DNA of 64,000 bases from Allobrachymonas sp. (lineage in GTDB: Bacteria; Pseudomonadota; Gammaproteobacteria; Burkholderiales; Burkholderiaceae_C), in assembly GCA_030529505.1 (NCBI GenBank), contig JAUMWT010000001.1, positions 124,001-188,000 of the forward strand, written 5' to 3'. Position 1 is the stretch's first letter; each line of letters starts with the position of its first letter. Below are positions 38,200 to 47,450 of this stretch, in pieces. The notes beneath the pieces were generated by a model. That model saw nothing but the letters and a program-made list of their open reading frames with translations, was not told where the DNA came from and made no database searches. The position numbers and the translations under genes are program-made.

Positions 38200-41100
38200 T
38201 TGTTTTTTGCTGCCGCAGGTGCGCGCTTGGCTACCGACATCACCCTCACCTTTCCCGAATCCCTGCCCGTCTCGGCGCGCCGCGCCGAGATCGAGGCGGC
38301 GCTGCGCGCGCACCAGGTCATCATCGTTTGCGGCGAGACCGGCTCGGGCAAGACCACGCAGTTGCCCAAGATCGCGCTGGCGCTGGGCCGCGGCAAGCTC
38401 AATGCCAAGCCGGGCGAAAAAGGCAAGCTCATCGGCCACACGCAGCCGCGCCGCATCGCCGCCAGCAGCGTGGCCAAGCGCATTGCCGAAGAGCTGAACA
38501 CGCCCCTGGGCAAAGTAGCGGGCTACAAGGTGCGCTTCAACGACCGGCTCTCGCCGGGTGCCAGCATCAAGCTGATGACCGACGGCATCTTGCTGGCCGA
38601 AACGCAGACCGACCCGCTACTCAAAGCCTACGACACCCTCATCATCGACGAGGCGCACGAGCGCAGCCTGAACATCGACTTTCTGCTGGGCTACATCAAG
38701 CAGATCCTGCCGCGCCGACCCGACCTCAAGGTCATCGTCACCTCGGCCACCATCGATGCCGAGCGTTTTGCCAAACACTTTGAAAGTATCAAAGGCCCCG
38801 CGCCCGTGCTCATGGTGTCGGGCCGCACCTACCCCATGGAGCAACGCTGGCGGCCTTTTGAAGAAAGCCGAGACTACGGCTTGAACGAGGCCATTGCCGA
38901 CGCGGTGGATGAACTCTGGGCCGGCAATGCCAGCGGCGACATCCTCGTCTTTTTGCCCGGCGAGCGCGAGATTCGCGAAGCCGCCGACCACCTGCGCGCG
39001 CACCTGGCGCACAGCCCGCTCACGCGCACGGCCGAGGTGCTGCCGCTGTTCGCGCGCCTGAGCCAGGCCGAGCAAGACCGCGTGTTCGATGCGCACGGCC
39101 ACCGCCGCATCGTGCTGGCCACCAACGTGGCCGAAACCTCGCTCACCGTGCCCGGCATCCGCTACGTGATCGATGCGGGCACGGCGCGCGTCAAGCGCTA
39201 CAGCTACCGCAGCAAGGTGGAGCAGTTGCTGGTGGAACCCATCAGCCAGGCCGCGGCCAACCAGCGCGCGGGCCGCTGCGGGCGCGTGGCCGATGGCATC
39301 TGCATCCGCCTGTACGACGAGAAGGACTTTGCCGGCCGCCCGCGTTTCACCGATCCGGAAATCCTGCGCTCGTCACTCGCAGGCGTGATTCTGCGCATGA
39401 AAAGCCTGCACCTGCTGGGCGCGGGCGGGCGGGTGGAAGATTTCCCTTTCCTGCAAGCGCCCTCGGGCCGTGCCATTGCCGACGGCTACCAGCTGCTGAC
39501 CGAGCTGGGCGCGGTGGACGAGGCGGGCGAACTGACATCACTGGGCCAGGAGCTGGCCCGCCTGCCGCTGGACCCGCGCGTGGGCCGCATGATTCTGGCA
39601 GGCCGCGAGCGTGGCGCGCTGCGCGAAGTGCTCATCATCGCCAGTGCGCTCAGCGTGCAAGACGTGCGCGACCGGCCACTCGGGCAAGAGGCGCAGGCCG
39701 ACCAGCAGCACGCCAAGTTCGACGACGAGAAAAGCGAATTCAACGGCTACCTGCGCCTGTGGCAATGGCTGCACGATGCACGCGGCGGCCAGGCGCCGCG
39801 CACCCGGCGCGAGATGCAGGCACAGATACAGGGCAAACAAGGCAGCGCGCCCAGCAAAGCCCGCGCCGCCGTGCTGCCCGTGGCCCAGCGCGCCGCGCAA
39901 GCCCTGGCTGCCGCCCGCGCGGCCCTGGGCGAAAACGCAGCCAGCCCCGCTGCAGCGGCAACTCCATCCGCGCCCACGCACAAACTCAGCAACCGCCAGT
40001 ACGAAAACCTGCTGCGCCAGAACTACATCAACGTGCGCCGCGTGCGCGAATGGCGCGACATCCACACCCAGCTGCACACCGTGGTGGCCGAGCACAGGTG
40101 GAAAGAGAACGCCCGTCCGGCGCCGGGCCGCCCCAAGCCGGACGCGGCCCCCTCGGGGGGCAGCGCAATACGCGAAGCGATGGAGCGTGGGGGCACTTTT
40201 TCAGCAGGCTACGAGGCCGTGCACAAAAGCCTGCTCGCCGGCCTGCTGGGCAACGTGGGTTGCAAGATCGAAGATGGCAGCAACGCCCACAGCCCGGCCC
40301 ACGGCGGCAAGCCGGCCAGCAACAAAAGCCCCGGCAGCAGCGAATACCTGGGCGCGCGCGGCATCAAGTTCCACCGCCACCCCGGCGCACACCTGAGCAA
40401 GAAGCCGGGCAAGTGGATCGTCTGCGCGGAACTCGTGGAAACCACGCGCTTGTACGGCCGCGGCATCGCCAGCATCGAACCGCAGTGGCTGGAGGAGGTG
40501 GGCGGCCACCTGCTCAAAAAACAATTGCTCGACCCGCATTGGGAGAAGAAATCCGGCGAGGCCGTGGCGCTGGAGCGTGCCACGCTCTACGGCCTGGTGG
40601 TGTACAGCGGGCGGCGCATGCGCTACGCCCTGGCCGACCCGGCAGGCGCGCGCGAACTGCTGATCCGCGAAGCGCTGGTGGGCGGCGAATGGCCCGACGA
40701 CTGGGCCCGCGCCCTGCCTTTCTTGCCCGCCAACCGCAAGCTCATCGCGCAGGTCGAGGCCATTGAACACAAAAGCCGCCGGCAAGACGTGCTGGTGGAC
40801 GAGGAACTCATCTTCGCCTTTTACGACCAGCACCTGCCCGAACACATCAGCAGCGGGCGCGAGCTGCAGGCCTGGTACAAGCAGGCAGCCCAGGCGCAGC
40901 CGCGCCTGCTCATGCTCAGCAAAGAAGAGCTGATGCGGCACGAGGCCGCAGGCATCACCACCGATGCCTTCCCAAAAATCATCCGCTTAGGGGGCGTGGA
41001 TTGCGCCGCCCGCTACCTGCACGCGCCGGGCGACGCCAAGGACGGCCTCACCGTCACCGTGCCGCTGTTCGTGCTCAACCAGGTCAGCGAGGCCCGCAGC

Positions 41101-42447
41101 GAATGGCTGGTGCCCGGCATGCTCAAGGAAAAGATCCAGGCCCTGCTCAAAAGCCTGCCGCAAAAGCCGCGCAGCCGCTTCGTGCCCCTGCCCGAAAGCG
41201 CCGCGCGCCTGGCCGCGCTGTTCAGCACGCCCGAAACCTTCGGCCAGGGCAGCCTGATCGACGCACTGCTGAAACAGGTCCGCGCCGAAACCAGCCTGGA
41301 CGTGAAGCGCACCGACTTCAAGCTCGACATGCTGCCCGCCCACCTGTTCATGAACTTTCGCGTCACCGACGAGCACGGCCGCCAGCTAGGGGCAGGACGC
41401 AACCTGGCCGCACTCAAGGCCGAGCTGGGCGGGCAGGCGCGCGGCGCATTTCAGGCGCTGGCTGCGCTCAAAACCGCGCGTCAGGCCGATGAGGGCGCAG
41501 CGCAAAAACAGGCTTCAGCGCCCGACCAGAAAGCGCCAGCAGCTATCAAAAAAGAAGCAAACGCTCCGGCTGAACAAGCCCCCGCATTGGCTGAGGATGC
41601 GCGCTACACCAGCTGGAGCTTTGGCGAGCTGCCCGAGCTGATGGAAATCCGCCGCAAGGGGCAAGTGCTGATCGGCTTTCCGGCCCTGGTAGATGCGGGC
41701 GACGCCGTCACGCTTGAAGTGTTTGACGAGCCCGAGATCGCCGCCGCCAAGCACCGAAGCGGCCTGCGCCGCCTGTTCGCGCTGCAAGTCAGGGATGCGC
41801 TCAAGTACCTCGAAAAAAACATCCCCGATCTGCAAAAAATGGCCGTGGCCTACATGAGCCTGGGCACGCTCGAAGAACTGCGCCAGCAGATCATCGACGT
41901 GGCGCTGGAGCGCGCCTTTCTGCTCGACCCGCTGCCCACGGACGAAGCCCGCTTCAAGCAGCGCGTGGAAGAAGGCCGCACGCGCCTGACGCTCATCGCC
42001 AACGAAGTGGCCCGCCTGGCCGCCACCGTGCTGGCCGAATATGCGCAGGCCGCGCGCAAGGTCAAAGACGCTGGCAAATCCGCCCCTGAAGCCGCCAAAG
42101 ACGCCGCCGAGCAATTGCAGCGCTTGTTGCCCAAACACTTTCTCGCCCGCACGCCCTGGGCCGAGCTGCAACACCTGCCGCGCTACCTCAAGGCCATCAC
42201 CCTGCGTTTTGACAAGCTGCGCGCCGACCCCGCGCGCGACGCCCAGCGCATGCTGGAGGCCCGCGCGCAGGAGCAACGCTTCTGGCGCCTGGTGACCGAA
42301 CGCAAGGGCCAGCAAGACGCGCGCCTGCAAGAGCTGCGCTGGCTGCTCGAAGAACTGCGCGTGAGCTTTTTCGCGCAAGAGCTGCGCACGCCCCAGCCCG
42401 TGAGCATCAAGCGGCTGGAGAAAGTCTGGGCACAAATCGAGCGTTGA
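38200..42447 (+). CDS. hrpA: ATP-dependent RNA helicase HrpA
   Basis: A 1415 aa DEAH-box helicase that rescues stalled ribosomes and processes mRNA. Motif I GETGSGKTT is at about 45-53, DEAH at about 150-153, SATID follows, motif VI is QRAGRCGRVADG (about 350), and HA2, OB and the long DUF3418 C-terminal region come after. The start is uncertain: TTG at 38200, or TTG at 38227, which follows a GATAAT box at 38186 more comfortably. It is longer than the roughly 1300 aa E. coli protein. Part of the excess is an in-frame palindromic repeat (about residues 642-665) and an Ala/Lys-rich insert near residue 1110. Confidence 0.93.
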   Translation: MFFAAAGARLATDITLTFPESLPVSARRAEIEAALRAHQVIIVCGETGSGKTTQLPKIALALGRGKLNAKPGEKGKLIGHTQPRRIAASSVAKRIAEELNTPLGKVAGYKVRFNDRLSPGASIKLMTDGILLAETQTDPLLKAYDTLIIDEAHERSLNIDFLLGYIKQILPRRPDLKVIVTSATIDAERFAKHFESIKGPAPVLMVSGRTYPMEQRWRPFEESRDYGLNEAIADAVDELWAGNASGDILVFLPGEREIREAADHLRAHLAHSPLTRTAEVLPLFARLSQAEQDRVFDAHGHRRIVLATNVAETSLTVPGIRYVIDAGTARVKRYSYRSKVEQLLVEPISQAAANQRAGRCGRVADGICIRLYDEKDFAGRPRFTDPEILRSSLAGVILRMKSLHLLGAGGRVEDFPFLQAPSGRAIADGYQLLTELGAVDEAGELTSLGQELARLPLDPRVGRMILAGRERGALREVLIIASALSVQDVRDRPLGQEAQADQQHAKFDDEKSEFNGYLRLWQWLHDARGGQAPRTRREMQAQIQGKQGSAPSKARAAVLPVAQRAAQALAAARAALGENAASPAAAATPSAPTHKLSNRQYENLLRQNYINVRRVREWRDIHTQLHTVVAEHRWKENARPAPGRPKPDAAPSGGSAIREAMERGGTFSAGYEAVHKSLLAGLLGNVGCKIEDGSNAHSPAHGGKPASNKSPGSSEYLGARGIKFHRHPGAHLSKKPGKWIVCAELVETTRLYGRGIASIEPQWLEEVGGHLLKKQLLDPHWEKKSGEAVALERATLYGLVVYSGRRMRYALADPAGARELLIREALVGGEWPDDWARALPFLPANRKLIAQVEAIEHKSRRQDVLVDEELIFAFYDQHLPEHISSGRELQAWYKQAAQAQPRLLMLSKEELMRHEAAGITTDAFPKIIRLGGVDCAARYLHAPGDAKDGLTVTVPLFVLNQVSEARSEWLVPGMLKEKIQALLKSLPQKPRSRFVPLPESAARLAALFSTPETFGQGSLIDALLKQVRAETSLDVKRTDFKLDMLPAHLFMNFRVTDEHGRQLGAGRNLAALKAELGGQARGAFQALAALKTARQADEGAAQKQASAPDQKAPAAIKKEANAPAEQAPALAEDARYTSWSFGELPELMEIRRKGQVLIGFPALVDAGDAVTLEVFDEPEIAAAKHRSGLRRLFALQVRDALKYLEKNIPDLQKMAVAYMSLGTLEELRQQIIDVALERAFLLDPLPTDEARFKQRVEEGRTRLTLIANEVARLAATVLAEYAQAARKVKDAGKSAPEAAKDAAEQLQRLLPKHFLARTPWAELQHLPRYLKAITLRFDKLRADPARDAQRMLEARAQEQRFWRLVTERKGQQDARLQELRWLLEELRVSFFAQELRTPQPVSIKRLEKVWAQIER
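40126..40194 (+). repeat. Palindromic repeat inserted in frame within hrpA
   Basis: The segment holds GGCCCCCTCGGGGGGC (a C4/G4 hairpin) flanked by GCCGCCCCAAGCCGGACGC and CGAAGCGATGGAGCGTGGGG. The encoded stretch (PGRPKPDAAPSGGSAIREAM) falls between two conserved HrpA blocks, AEHRWKEN and AGYEAVHKSLL, that are nearly adjacent in other HrpA proteins as I recall them. It resembles the GC-rich palindromic intergenic repeats of Comamonadaceae. Repeat identity is from memory, not a search. Confidence 0.6.
41521..41566 (+). repeat. Possible second repeat-derived insert within hrpA
   Basis: CCAGAAAGCGCCAGCAGCTA followed by TCAAAAAAG resembles a short repeat seen between genes in Acidovorax-like genomes. 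It encodes the low-complexity DQKAPAAIKKEANAPAEQ region between conserved HrpA blocks. Family identity is recalled, not searched. Confidence 0.35.
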
Positions 42448-42643
42448 GATCAGCGTTGATATCGCGAGCGCAGCTCAATTGTTGATGGCTATGGCTTGCA
42501 CCGCGTGCCGCAGTGCGTAAACGCTTGGCCCACAAATTCCACGGCTGTCGGCCGCGCTCATCCTGGGCCACTGCTTCTTTTTCATGCAGCATTGAAAGCC
42601 ATGCGTTTACCCCCGAAGCACTGCACTTGTTCCGGCACGCACT

Positions 42644-43213
42644 TTATAAAACAAAGGGCACAAAGCGCTTGGTCTGGCGTTGGTAATCCTGATACGGCGC
42701 GCCGAAGTAGGCGCGGCATTCGGCCTCGTCGCGCAGGGCCGTGAGCCACAGCAGCACGCTGGCGGCGGCCACCAGCGCGGTGGTGAGCAGCGTGATGTTT
42801 TTGAGGTAAATCGCCCAGGCCAGATACAGCAGGGCCGCATACATGGGGTGGCGGATGTAGCGGTAGATGCCGTCGGTCACCAGTCGCTCGGTTTTTTCAA
42901 AGGGCAGCAACTCCAACTCCGAACGTTGGCCGCCCGCGTGGCCGCCTTTGCGGGTGAGCAAAAACACGGCGTAAATGGCCATGAGCAAAGACACCAGCAA
43001 CAGCGCCCAAGAGATTTGCTGCCGCCAGCCAAACATGTCTTCATGCCAGCAATGGTGGTTGATCACCAGCAGCGCCAGCATGCATTCCCAGGCGAAAAAA
43101 CGATAAAAGCCGTGCGCACGCGGGTTGCGCAGCGCATGGCGCGAAACCCACAAGAAAAACAAGCTGCCTCCGGCAAACAGCAGCCCATCGAACATGCCTT
43201 CGTTCCAGTTCAT
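42644..43213 (-). CDS. Isoprenylcysteine carboxyl methyltransferase (ICMT) family membrane protein
   Basis: A 189 aa polytopic membrane methyltransferase-like protein with about five hydrophobic segments. It carries the ICMT/PEMT signature GIYRYIRHPMYAALLY (about 115-131) and the C-terminal EAECRAYFGAPYQDYQRQ, which together form the SAM-binding part. The bacterial substrate is unknown. It lies 210 bp downstream of the ketosynthase-like gene on the same strand and could be a late member of that cluster. Convergent with hrpA. Confidence 0.85.
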   Translation of the reverse strand: MNWNEGMFDGLLFAGGSLFFLWVSRHALRNPRAHGFYRFFAWECMLALLVINHHCWHEDMFGWRQQISWALLLVSLLMAIYAVFLLTRKGGHAGGQRSELELLPFEKTERLVTDGIYRYIRHPMYAALLYLAWAIYLKNITLLTTALVAAASVLLWLTALRDEAECRAYFGAPYQDYQRQTKRFVPFVL

Positions 43214-43423
43214 GCCTATCCAACCGTTTACTAAGCGTTTATTTCTTCAAGATGCCCAATCCGCCGAGTGGGCAGACGGGTAGGCAGATGCGATAAGGGC
43301 CAAGGCCCCTTGCTGCTGCGCACCCGCCCCGCGACCGTGCCCCAAGCTCACGAAGTGAGCTGCAAGCTGTGTGGTGCCGCACCCTTTGCCCGCTTGCACT
43401 TTGCAGCAGAGCCAGTAGGGCCA

Positions 43424-44263
43424 CTAAACACGCAGCCGGTGCAAATGCAGGCAGGCGCCTTTGGCGGGCAGCAGCAAGGCTGGCTCTGCATCACTGGCCG
43501 CGTGCTCAGTTTCCAGGCAGCGCCACAAGGCCGCATCGGCTTGCTGGGCAAGCCCCCCTGTGGCAACCGCTTCACTCGCGGTATCGCCAAGAGGCCCATT
43601 GCCACTTGGCTGCGCCTGCCAGCGGCCGCGCAGCAAGCAGTGACCGGCCCCATGCGCTGGCGCTGCCTGGCCTTGTGCCATCTTTGTAGCCTGGGCGCTT
43701 ACACCTGTAAGCGAATCCGTCGCCAAACTGATCGCAGCATAGCGGCAAATGCCGCTATCTCGCTCCAACGAGGCGCAAATCACGCGCCCAAAGCGTTTTT
43801 GCACCAATCCGAAGTGCGCCAATTGCAACAGATGCATCCAGACTTGCGCCTGCGGATGCGCCGTGCCGGGCAAGAAAAGGGTTTGCGCCAAGCCGGGCAA
43901 CCAGGGCTTGAGCTGCACGCCCAGCAGTGCTGGCTGGCTGGCCAAAAAGTCAAAAGGCAACAGCAGGCCGTCACCCGTTCGCTGGGCCGCCAGCAAGCTT
44001 TCAGTTTCGGGCTGCGGGCCTTGCTGGCTGTGCCAGATCAGGGCCGTGGGGCCGGTGTTGGAAGATACAGCCCGCACCGTTTCGCACGCCGCTGCATCGG
44101 TAACTGCCTGCTCGTGCGCTAGCACATCCAAACAAGCCAGCAAAGCCAGGCTGGCCAGGGGGCTGGCCCGGCGCAAGGGTTGGCCGCTGCGCTGCAGCAC
44201 AGCCCGTGCCAAATCCGACTGCGGCAGATGCGCCCGGGCATGGGCGGTGATGAGAAAGCTCAT
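43424..44263 (-). CDS. Beta-ketoacyl synthase-like protein lacking the catalytic triad (Ketoacyl-synt_2 type)
   Basis: A 279 aa protein that looks like a shortened ketosynthase. RRASPLASLALLACLDVLAHE, VSSNTGPTALI and a Phe-Leu-Ala-rich core follow the pattern of the Ketoacyl-synt_2 family found in aryl-polyene clusters. No CxSS-type active-site Cys or GHxxGA block is visible, so it probably acts as a non-catalytic partner (chain-length-factor-like). The start overlaps the stop of the full ketosynthase gene (ATGA), which implies translational coupling and a paired complex. Function is inference. Confidence 0.65.
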   Translation of the reverse strand: MSFLITAHARAHLPQSDLARAVLQRSGQPLRRASPLASLALLACLDVLAHEQAVTDAAACETVRAVSSNTGPTALIWHSQQGPQPETESLLAAQRTGDGLLLPFDFLASQPALLGVQLKPWLPGLAQTLFLPGTAHPQAQVWMHLLQLAHFGLVQKRFGRVICASLERDSGICRYAAISLATDSLTGVSAQATKMAQGQAAPAHGAGHCLLRGRWQAQPSGNGPLGDTASEAVATGGLAQQADAALWRCLETEHAASDAEPALLLPAKGACLHLHRLRV

Positions 44264-45534
44264 GCCCCACCCCGGCTCAGGATGCAGGCCGCAACGCTGC
44301 CGCCAAAACCCAGGCTGACGGCCAGCACATGCCGGGGCTGCAAGGCTTGGCGCACACGCACGGGCAGCAAGCCCAGTTCGGCATCGGGCTGCTCGCAGCC
44401 TGGTGTGGCCGGTATCTGCCCCTGTTGCAGGCAGGCCAGCAAGGCCGTGATCTCGGCCAGGGTGCTGGCCCCCAGCGTGTGGCCCAGATAGGGCTTGAGC
44501 GAAAGCAGCGGCGGCACCTGTGTACCGAACACCTGCTGCAAGGCGCGCGCCTCGGCTGCGTCCGTGCTGCCAACGCCCGCTGCATGCAGCTTGAGCAAAT
44601 CAATATCCGCTGCGCGCAAGCCCGCCTGCTGCAAGGCGGCTTGCAGCACCGCCGCAATGGGCTGGCCGCTGGGGTCTGGGCCAGTGAGCGAATACATGTC
44701 CGTGGCGCTGGCCCAGGCGGCCAAGCGCCACGGCTGGATTTCGCTTCTGCCTTTGTTACCGCTCTCGCTGCCTCCGTCTTTGCCATTCAGCCCTTGCCCC
44801 AAGCCAGGATCAGTGCTCAGCAACACTGCCGCAACTGCTTCGCCCAGCACAAAGCCATTGCGATTGGCAGCCAAGGGGCGGCAGGCATCGGGCGAGAGCA
44901 GACCCAGGCTGTGAAAGCCATTGGCCGTGAGGCGGTTGTCGCATTCGGTAGCGATCACCAGCGCATGCTGCGACCAGCCATGCGCCAGCCAGTTGGCGGC
45001 AGCCTCCAGCGCCAGCATGGACGAGGTGCAAGCATGCGACACGCACTGCGGCAGCCCCTGCACGCCCAGCCACTGCATGCATTGCACCGCAAAGCTGGCG
45101 GCACCCGGCGGTAGGGTAGGTATTGGCTTCTCAGTGACGGCCGTTACTGAAACAGCACCCGCTGCCCTGCTATCGATTGCAGCATCAGCTGGCGTGGTCT
45201 GTGCAGCAGGCTGAGGGGGCTGACTCCAATCGGGTGTTTCGTACAAACCCACCTGAAAAGACGAGCTGGCAAAAAACACCGGCAGATTGCGCCACTGGGC
45301 AACAGGCACGGCTGCGCGCAGATCAGCCACGCAAGCCCGCACGGCTGCTTCGGCCCGCTGCAACCACCTGCCTTGAAGCGGCATGCGGAAATAAGGGGAG
45401 CGTTCACCAGCAATCTGCCGCCAATCGTGCGCCGTTTGCCCAGCCAGCATGGCGCTGGCCGCAGCGGCTGCGCTCAATCCCCGGGCCGAACAATGCCCCA
45501 GGCCAGCCAGGTAAACGGGTTGAAGCGATGGCAT
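44260..45534 (-). CDS. Beta-ketoacyl-ACP synthase (KAS I/II type)
   Basis: A 424 aa thiolase-fold condensing enzyme with a complete triad: Cys169 (SHACTSS), His317 (LKLHAAGVGSTD) and His352 (KPYLGHTLGAS, with Lys347). It should elongate an ACP-bound acyl chain. There are two low-complexity insertions, about residues 103-140 (Ala/Pro/Thr) and 244-265 (Gly/Ser/Lys). It is encoded after the ACP gene, from which MITE E separates it, and is coupled to the ketosynthase-like gene. Confidence 0.88.
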   Translation of the reverse strand: MPSLQPVYLAGLGHCSARGLSAAAAASAMLAGQTAHDWRQIAGERSPYFRMPLQGRWLQRAEAAVRACVADLRAAVPVAQWRNLPVFFASSSFQVGLYETPDWSQPPQPAAQTTPADAAIDSRAAGAVSVTAVTEKPIPTLPPGAASFAVQCMQWLGVQGLPQCVSHACTSSMLALEAAANWLAHGWSQHALVIATECDNRLTANGFHSLGLLSPDACRPLAANRNGFVLGEAVAAVLLSTDPGLGQGLNGKDGGSESGNKGRSEIQPWRLAAWASATDMYSLTGPDPSGQPIAAVLQAALQQAGLRAADIDLLKLHAAGVGSTDAAEARALQQVFGTQVPPLLSLKPYLGHTLGASTLAEITALLACLQQGQIPATPGCEQPDAELGLLPVRVRQALQPRHVLAVSLGFGGSVAACILSRGGA

Positions 45535-45607
45535 GGCAAAACGAGTCGGTGAATGGATGGATTAGAGGCAGGACGAATCCATGCAACGAGCAGGCATCAA
45601 GTGCTAA

Positions 45608-45769
45608 GAGCCTGTTCAAAATCTCTGCACGGCGAGCAATCAAGCGGATTTGGGTGGTCTGCGGTGTTGCAAAACTTGCCAATAGCACGCACTATTGGCC
45701 GCGTTTTGCGCCTTGCATCCCATCCCAAACCGCTTTTTGCCCACTCACGCCGAGATCGTGAACAGGTTC
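45608..45769 (-). mobile_element. MITE copy E (162 bp) inside the biosynthetic operon
   Basis: The ends are GAGCCTGTTCAAAATCTC and a near-complement ending GAACAGGTTC, flanked by a perfect TAA repeat (45605-45607, 45770-45772). The central hairpin is CCAATAGCACGCACTATTGG. Nearly identical to copy F, and opposite in orientation to A-D. It lies between the ACP and ketosynthase genes. The rest of the 334-bp spacer (45535-45868) shows nothing else. Confidence 0.92.
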
Positions 45770-45868
45770 TAAGCGGCTAATTGACTGCTGCGATTTGAAA
45801 ATTTCAGGTGCCGCCCTTGATCTCGGCCACTGAGCCACTGAAATGCCAACGCAATTGAACCCAGCGTT

Positions 45869-46159
45869 TTATTTCGTGCCCTGCCGAACCAACAGCCAGC
45901 TTTGCAAATGCGCGGCCAAGCTGTTGACGCTGCTCAGGATGCGGCGCGTTTCCTTGCTGTCGCTCAGGCGCAGGCCGTAGCGTTTTTGAATCGCCATCGA
46001 AATCTGCAAGGCATCGAGCGAATCGAAACCCAGCGCGCTGTCTGGCCCGAACAGGGGCGCATCGTCGCCCAGGCTGGCCGGGTCGCCGTCGCGCTCGGCG
46101 GCTTCCAGGATCAGGGCTTTGAGTTCTTGCTTGAACGTAGAGAAATCAGGGCTTGGCAT
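45869..46159 (-). CDS. Acyl carrier protein
   Basis: A 96 aa ACP. The 4'-phosphopantetheine attachment serine is at about residue 47 in LGFDSLDALQI. It presumably carries the growing chain of the KS/DarB-type enzymes in this operon; it is clearly not the housekeeping FabD/FabG-linked acpP. It lies 36 bp after the ABC permease gene. Confidence 0.93.
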   Translation of the reverse strand: MPSPDFSTFKQELKALILEAAERDGDPASLGDDAPLFGPDSALGFDSLDALQISMAIQKRYGLRLSDSKETRRILSSVNSLAAHLQSWLLVRQGTK

Positions 46160-46195
46160 GGGAAGGGATTGTCCCTGAAAACCGGCCAGCTCCGC

Positions 46196-47437
46196 CTACA
46201 ACTGCCGCCGCTGGCTCCAAACGTGCAGCAGCATGGCCGCAGCTAAGCTGGCCGCGGCAAACGCCAGCAAGCAAGCGGCCTGCAGCCACACATCGCCCAC
46301 GCCGCCGTGGCGCAGCAGCACGGTATGAAAGCCTTCCAGCCCCCAGGCCATGGGCGAAAGCCGCGCCAGCGTCTGCATGGCCGGTGGCATCAAAAACTGC
46401 GGCACCATGATGCCGCCCAGCGCCCCCATCAGGATGTTGCCCACCCCGCCGATGACCGTGGCCTGCTCGCTCGTTCGCACCAGGCTGGCGATGCACAGCG
46501 CCCAGCACACGGCGGCCAGACTCACGGCTGCGGCCACCAGCCACAGGGCCAGCCAGGCGCTGGCATTGCCCGGCAGCACCAGGCGGCTGCCGCCCAATGC
46601 CGGCACCAGATAGCGCCCCACCAGCAGCATCAGCAGGGCCTGCAATTGGTTGATGAGGAAAAACGGCAGCAGCTTGCCCGCCAGCAAGAGCGGGTACGAC
46701 ACGCCCTGGCTGCGCAGGCGCTGCAAGGTGCCCTGCTGCCGCTCGGTGATGAAGACGGCCGCAATGGGCACGATGACGAAAAACATCGAAAAGATCAACC
46801 AGGCCGGCACGCTTTGCTGCACGGCGCTGGGCAGCGGGGCATCGGCCCCCTGCCCGTGCACGGCCACGGTTTGCAGTTGCTTTTTCCAGTCTTCGATGCG
46901 GATTTCGGGCAGGCCCGGCAAGCCGTAGCTGTGTTGCAGGCGCTCCACCAAGGCGGTGGCGCGCTGCGCGCCCAGCACGGCCAGGGTCTGGTCGCGAAAG
47001 GCCAGCTCCAGCCCGGGCGTGAGCGTGGGGTCGGCCAGCAGGCGCAAGGGTTGATCCAGCACAAAACCCTTGTTGGGCTTTTGCATCGATTCGCCAAAGC
47101 CAGCCGGTATCACCAGCACAAAGGCCTGCTGGCGCGCCTGCAGGCTGGCGGTGGCAGCGGCTTCGCTCGCCACCAGGCCCTGATAGCGCAAGCTGCTTTG
47201 ATTGCGCAGGCGTTCGATGAAGGCGCTTGAGGCTTCGCTGCGATCCAGATCGGCCACGGCATAGCCCAGATCCAGCGGCTTGTCGGGCGCAAAGGCGTCT
47301 TGCAGCGCCAGCGACATGATGAGGATGAAGATCGCCGGCATCACGAACAGGGCCAGCAGGCCGTGCTTGTCGCGCCACAGGGCGAGCCATTCTTTTTGCC
47401 AGAGCGCAAAAAGCTGATGAGTGATCTGCCGCATCAT
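46196..47437 (-). CDS. ABC-2 type transporter permease
   Basis: A 413 aa exporter permease of the ABC2_membrane_3 type. It has one N-terminal membrane segment (LLALFVMPAIFILIMSL), a long periplasmic domain (about residues 45-190), then five or six membrane segments starting SVPAWLIFSMFFVIVPIAAVF. It pairs with the ATPase encoded just upstream and probably exports the product of the cluster. The ATG at 47437 has GCGGGGCG upstream; an in-frame ATG at 47461 overlaps the ATPase stop. Confidence 0.9.
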   Translation of the reverse strand: MMRQITHQLFALWQKEWLALWRDKHGLLALFVMPAIFILIMSLALQDAFAPDKPLDLGYAVADLDRSEASSAFIERLRNQSSLRYQGLVASEAAATASLQARQQAFVLVIPAGFGESMQKPNKGFVLDQPLRLLADPTLTPGLELAFRDQTLAVLGAQRATALVERLQHSYGLPGLPEIRIEDWKKQLQTVAVHGQGADAPLPSAVQQSVPAWLIFSMFFVIVPIAAVFITERQQGTLQRLRSQGVSYPLLLAGKLLPFFLINQLQALLMLLVGRYLVPALGGSRLVLPGNASAWLALWLVAAAVSLAAVCWALCIASLVRTSEQATVIGGVGNILMGALGGIMVPQFLMPPAMQTLARLSPMAWGLEGFHTVLLRHGGVGDVWLQAACLLAFAAASLAAAMLLHVWSQRRQL

Positions 47438-47450
47438 GATTCGCCCCGCT

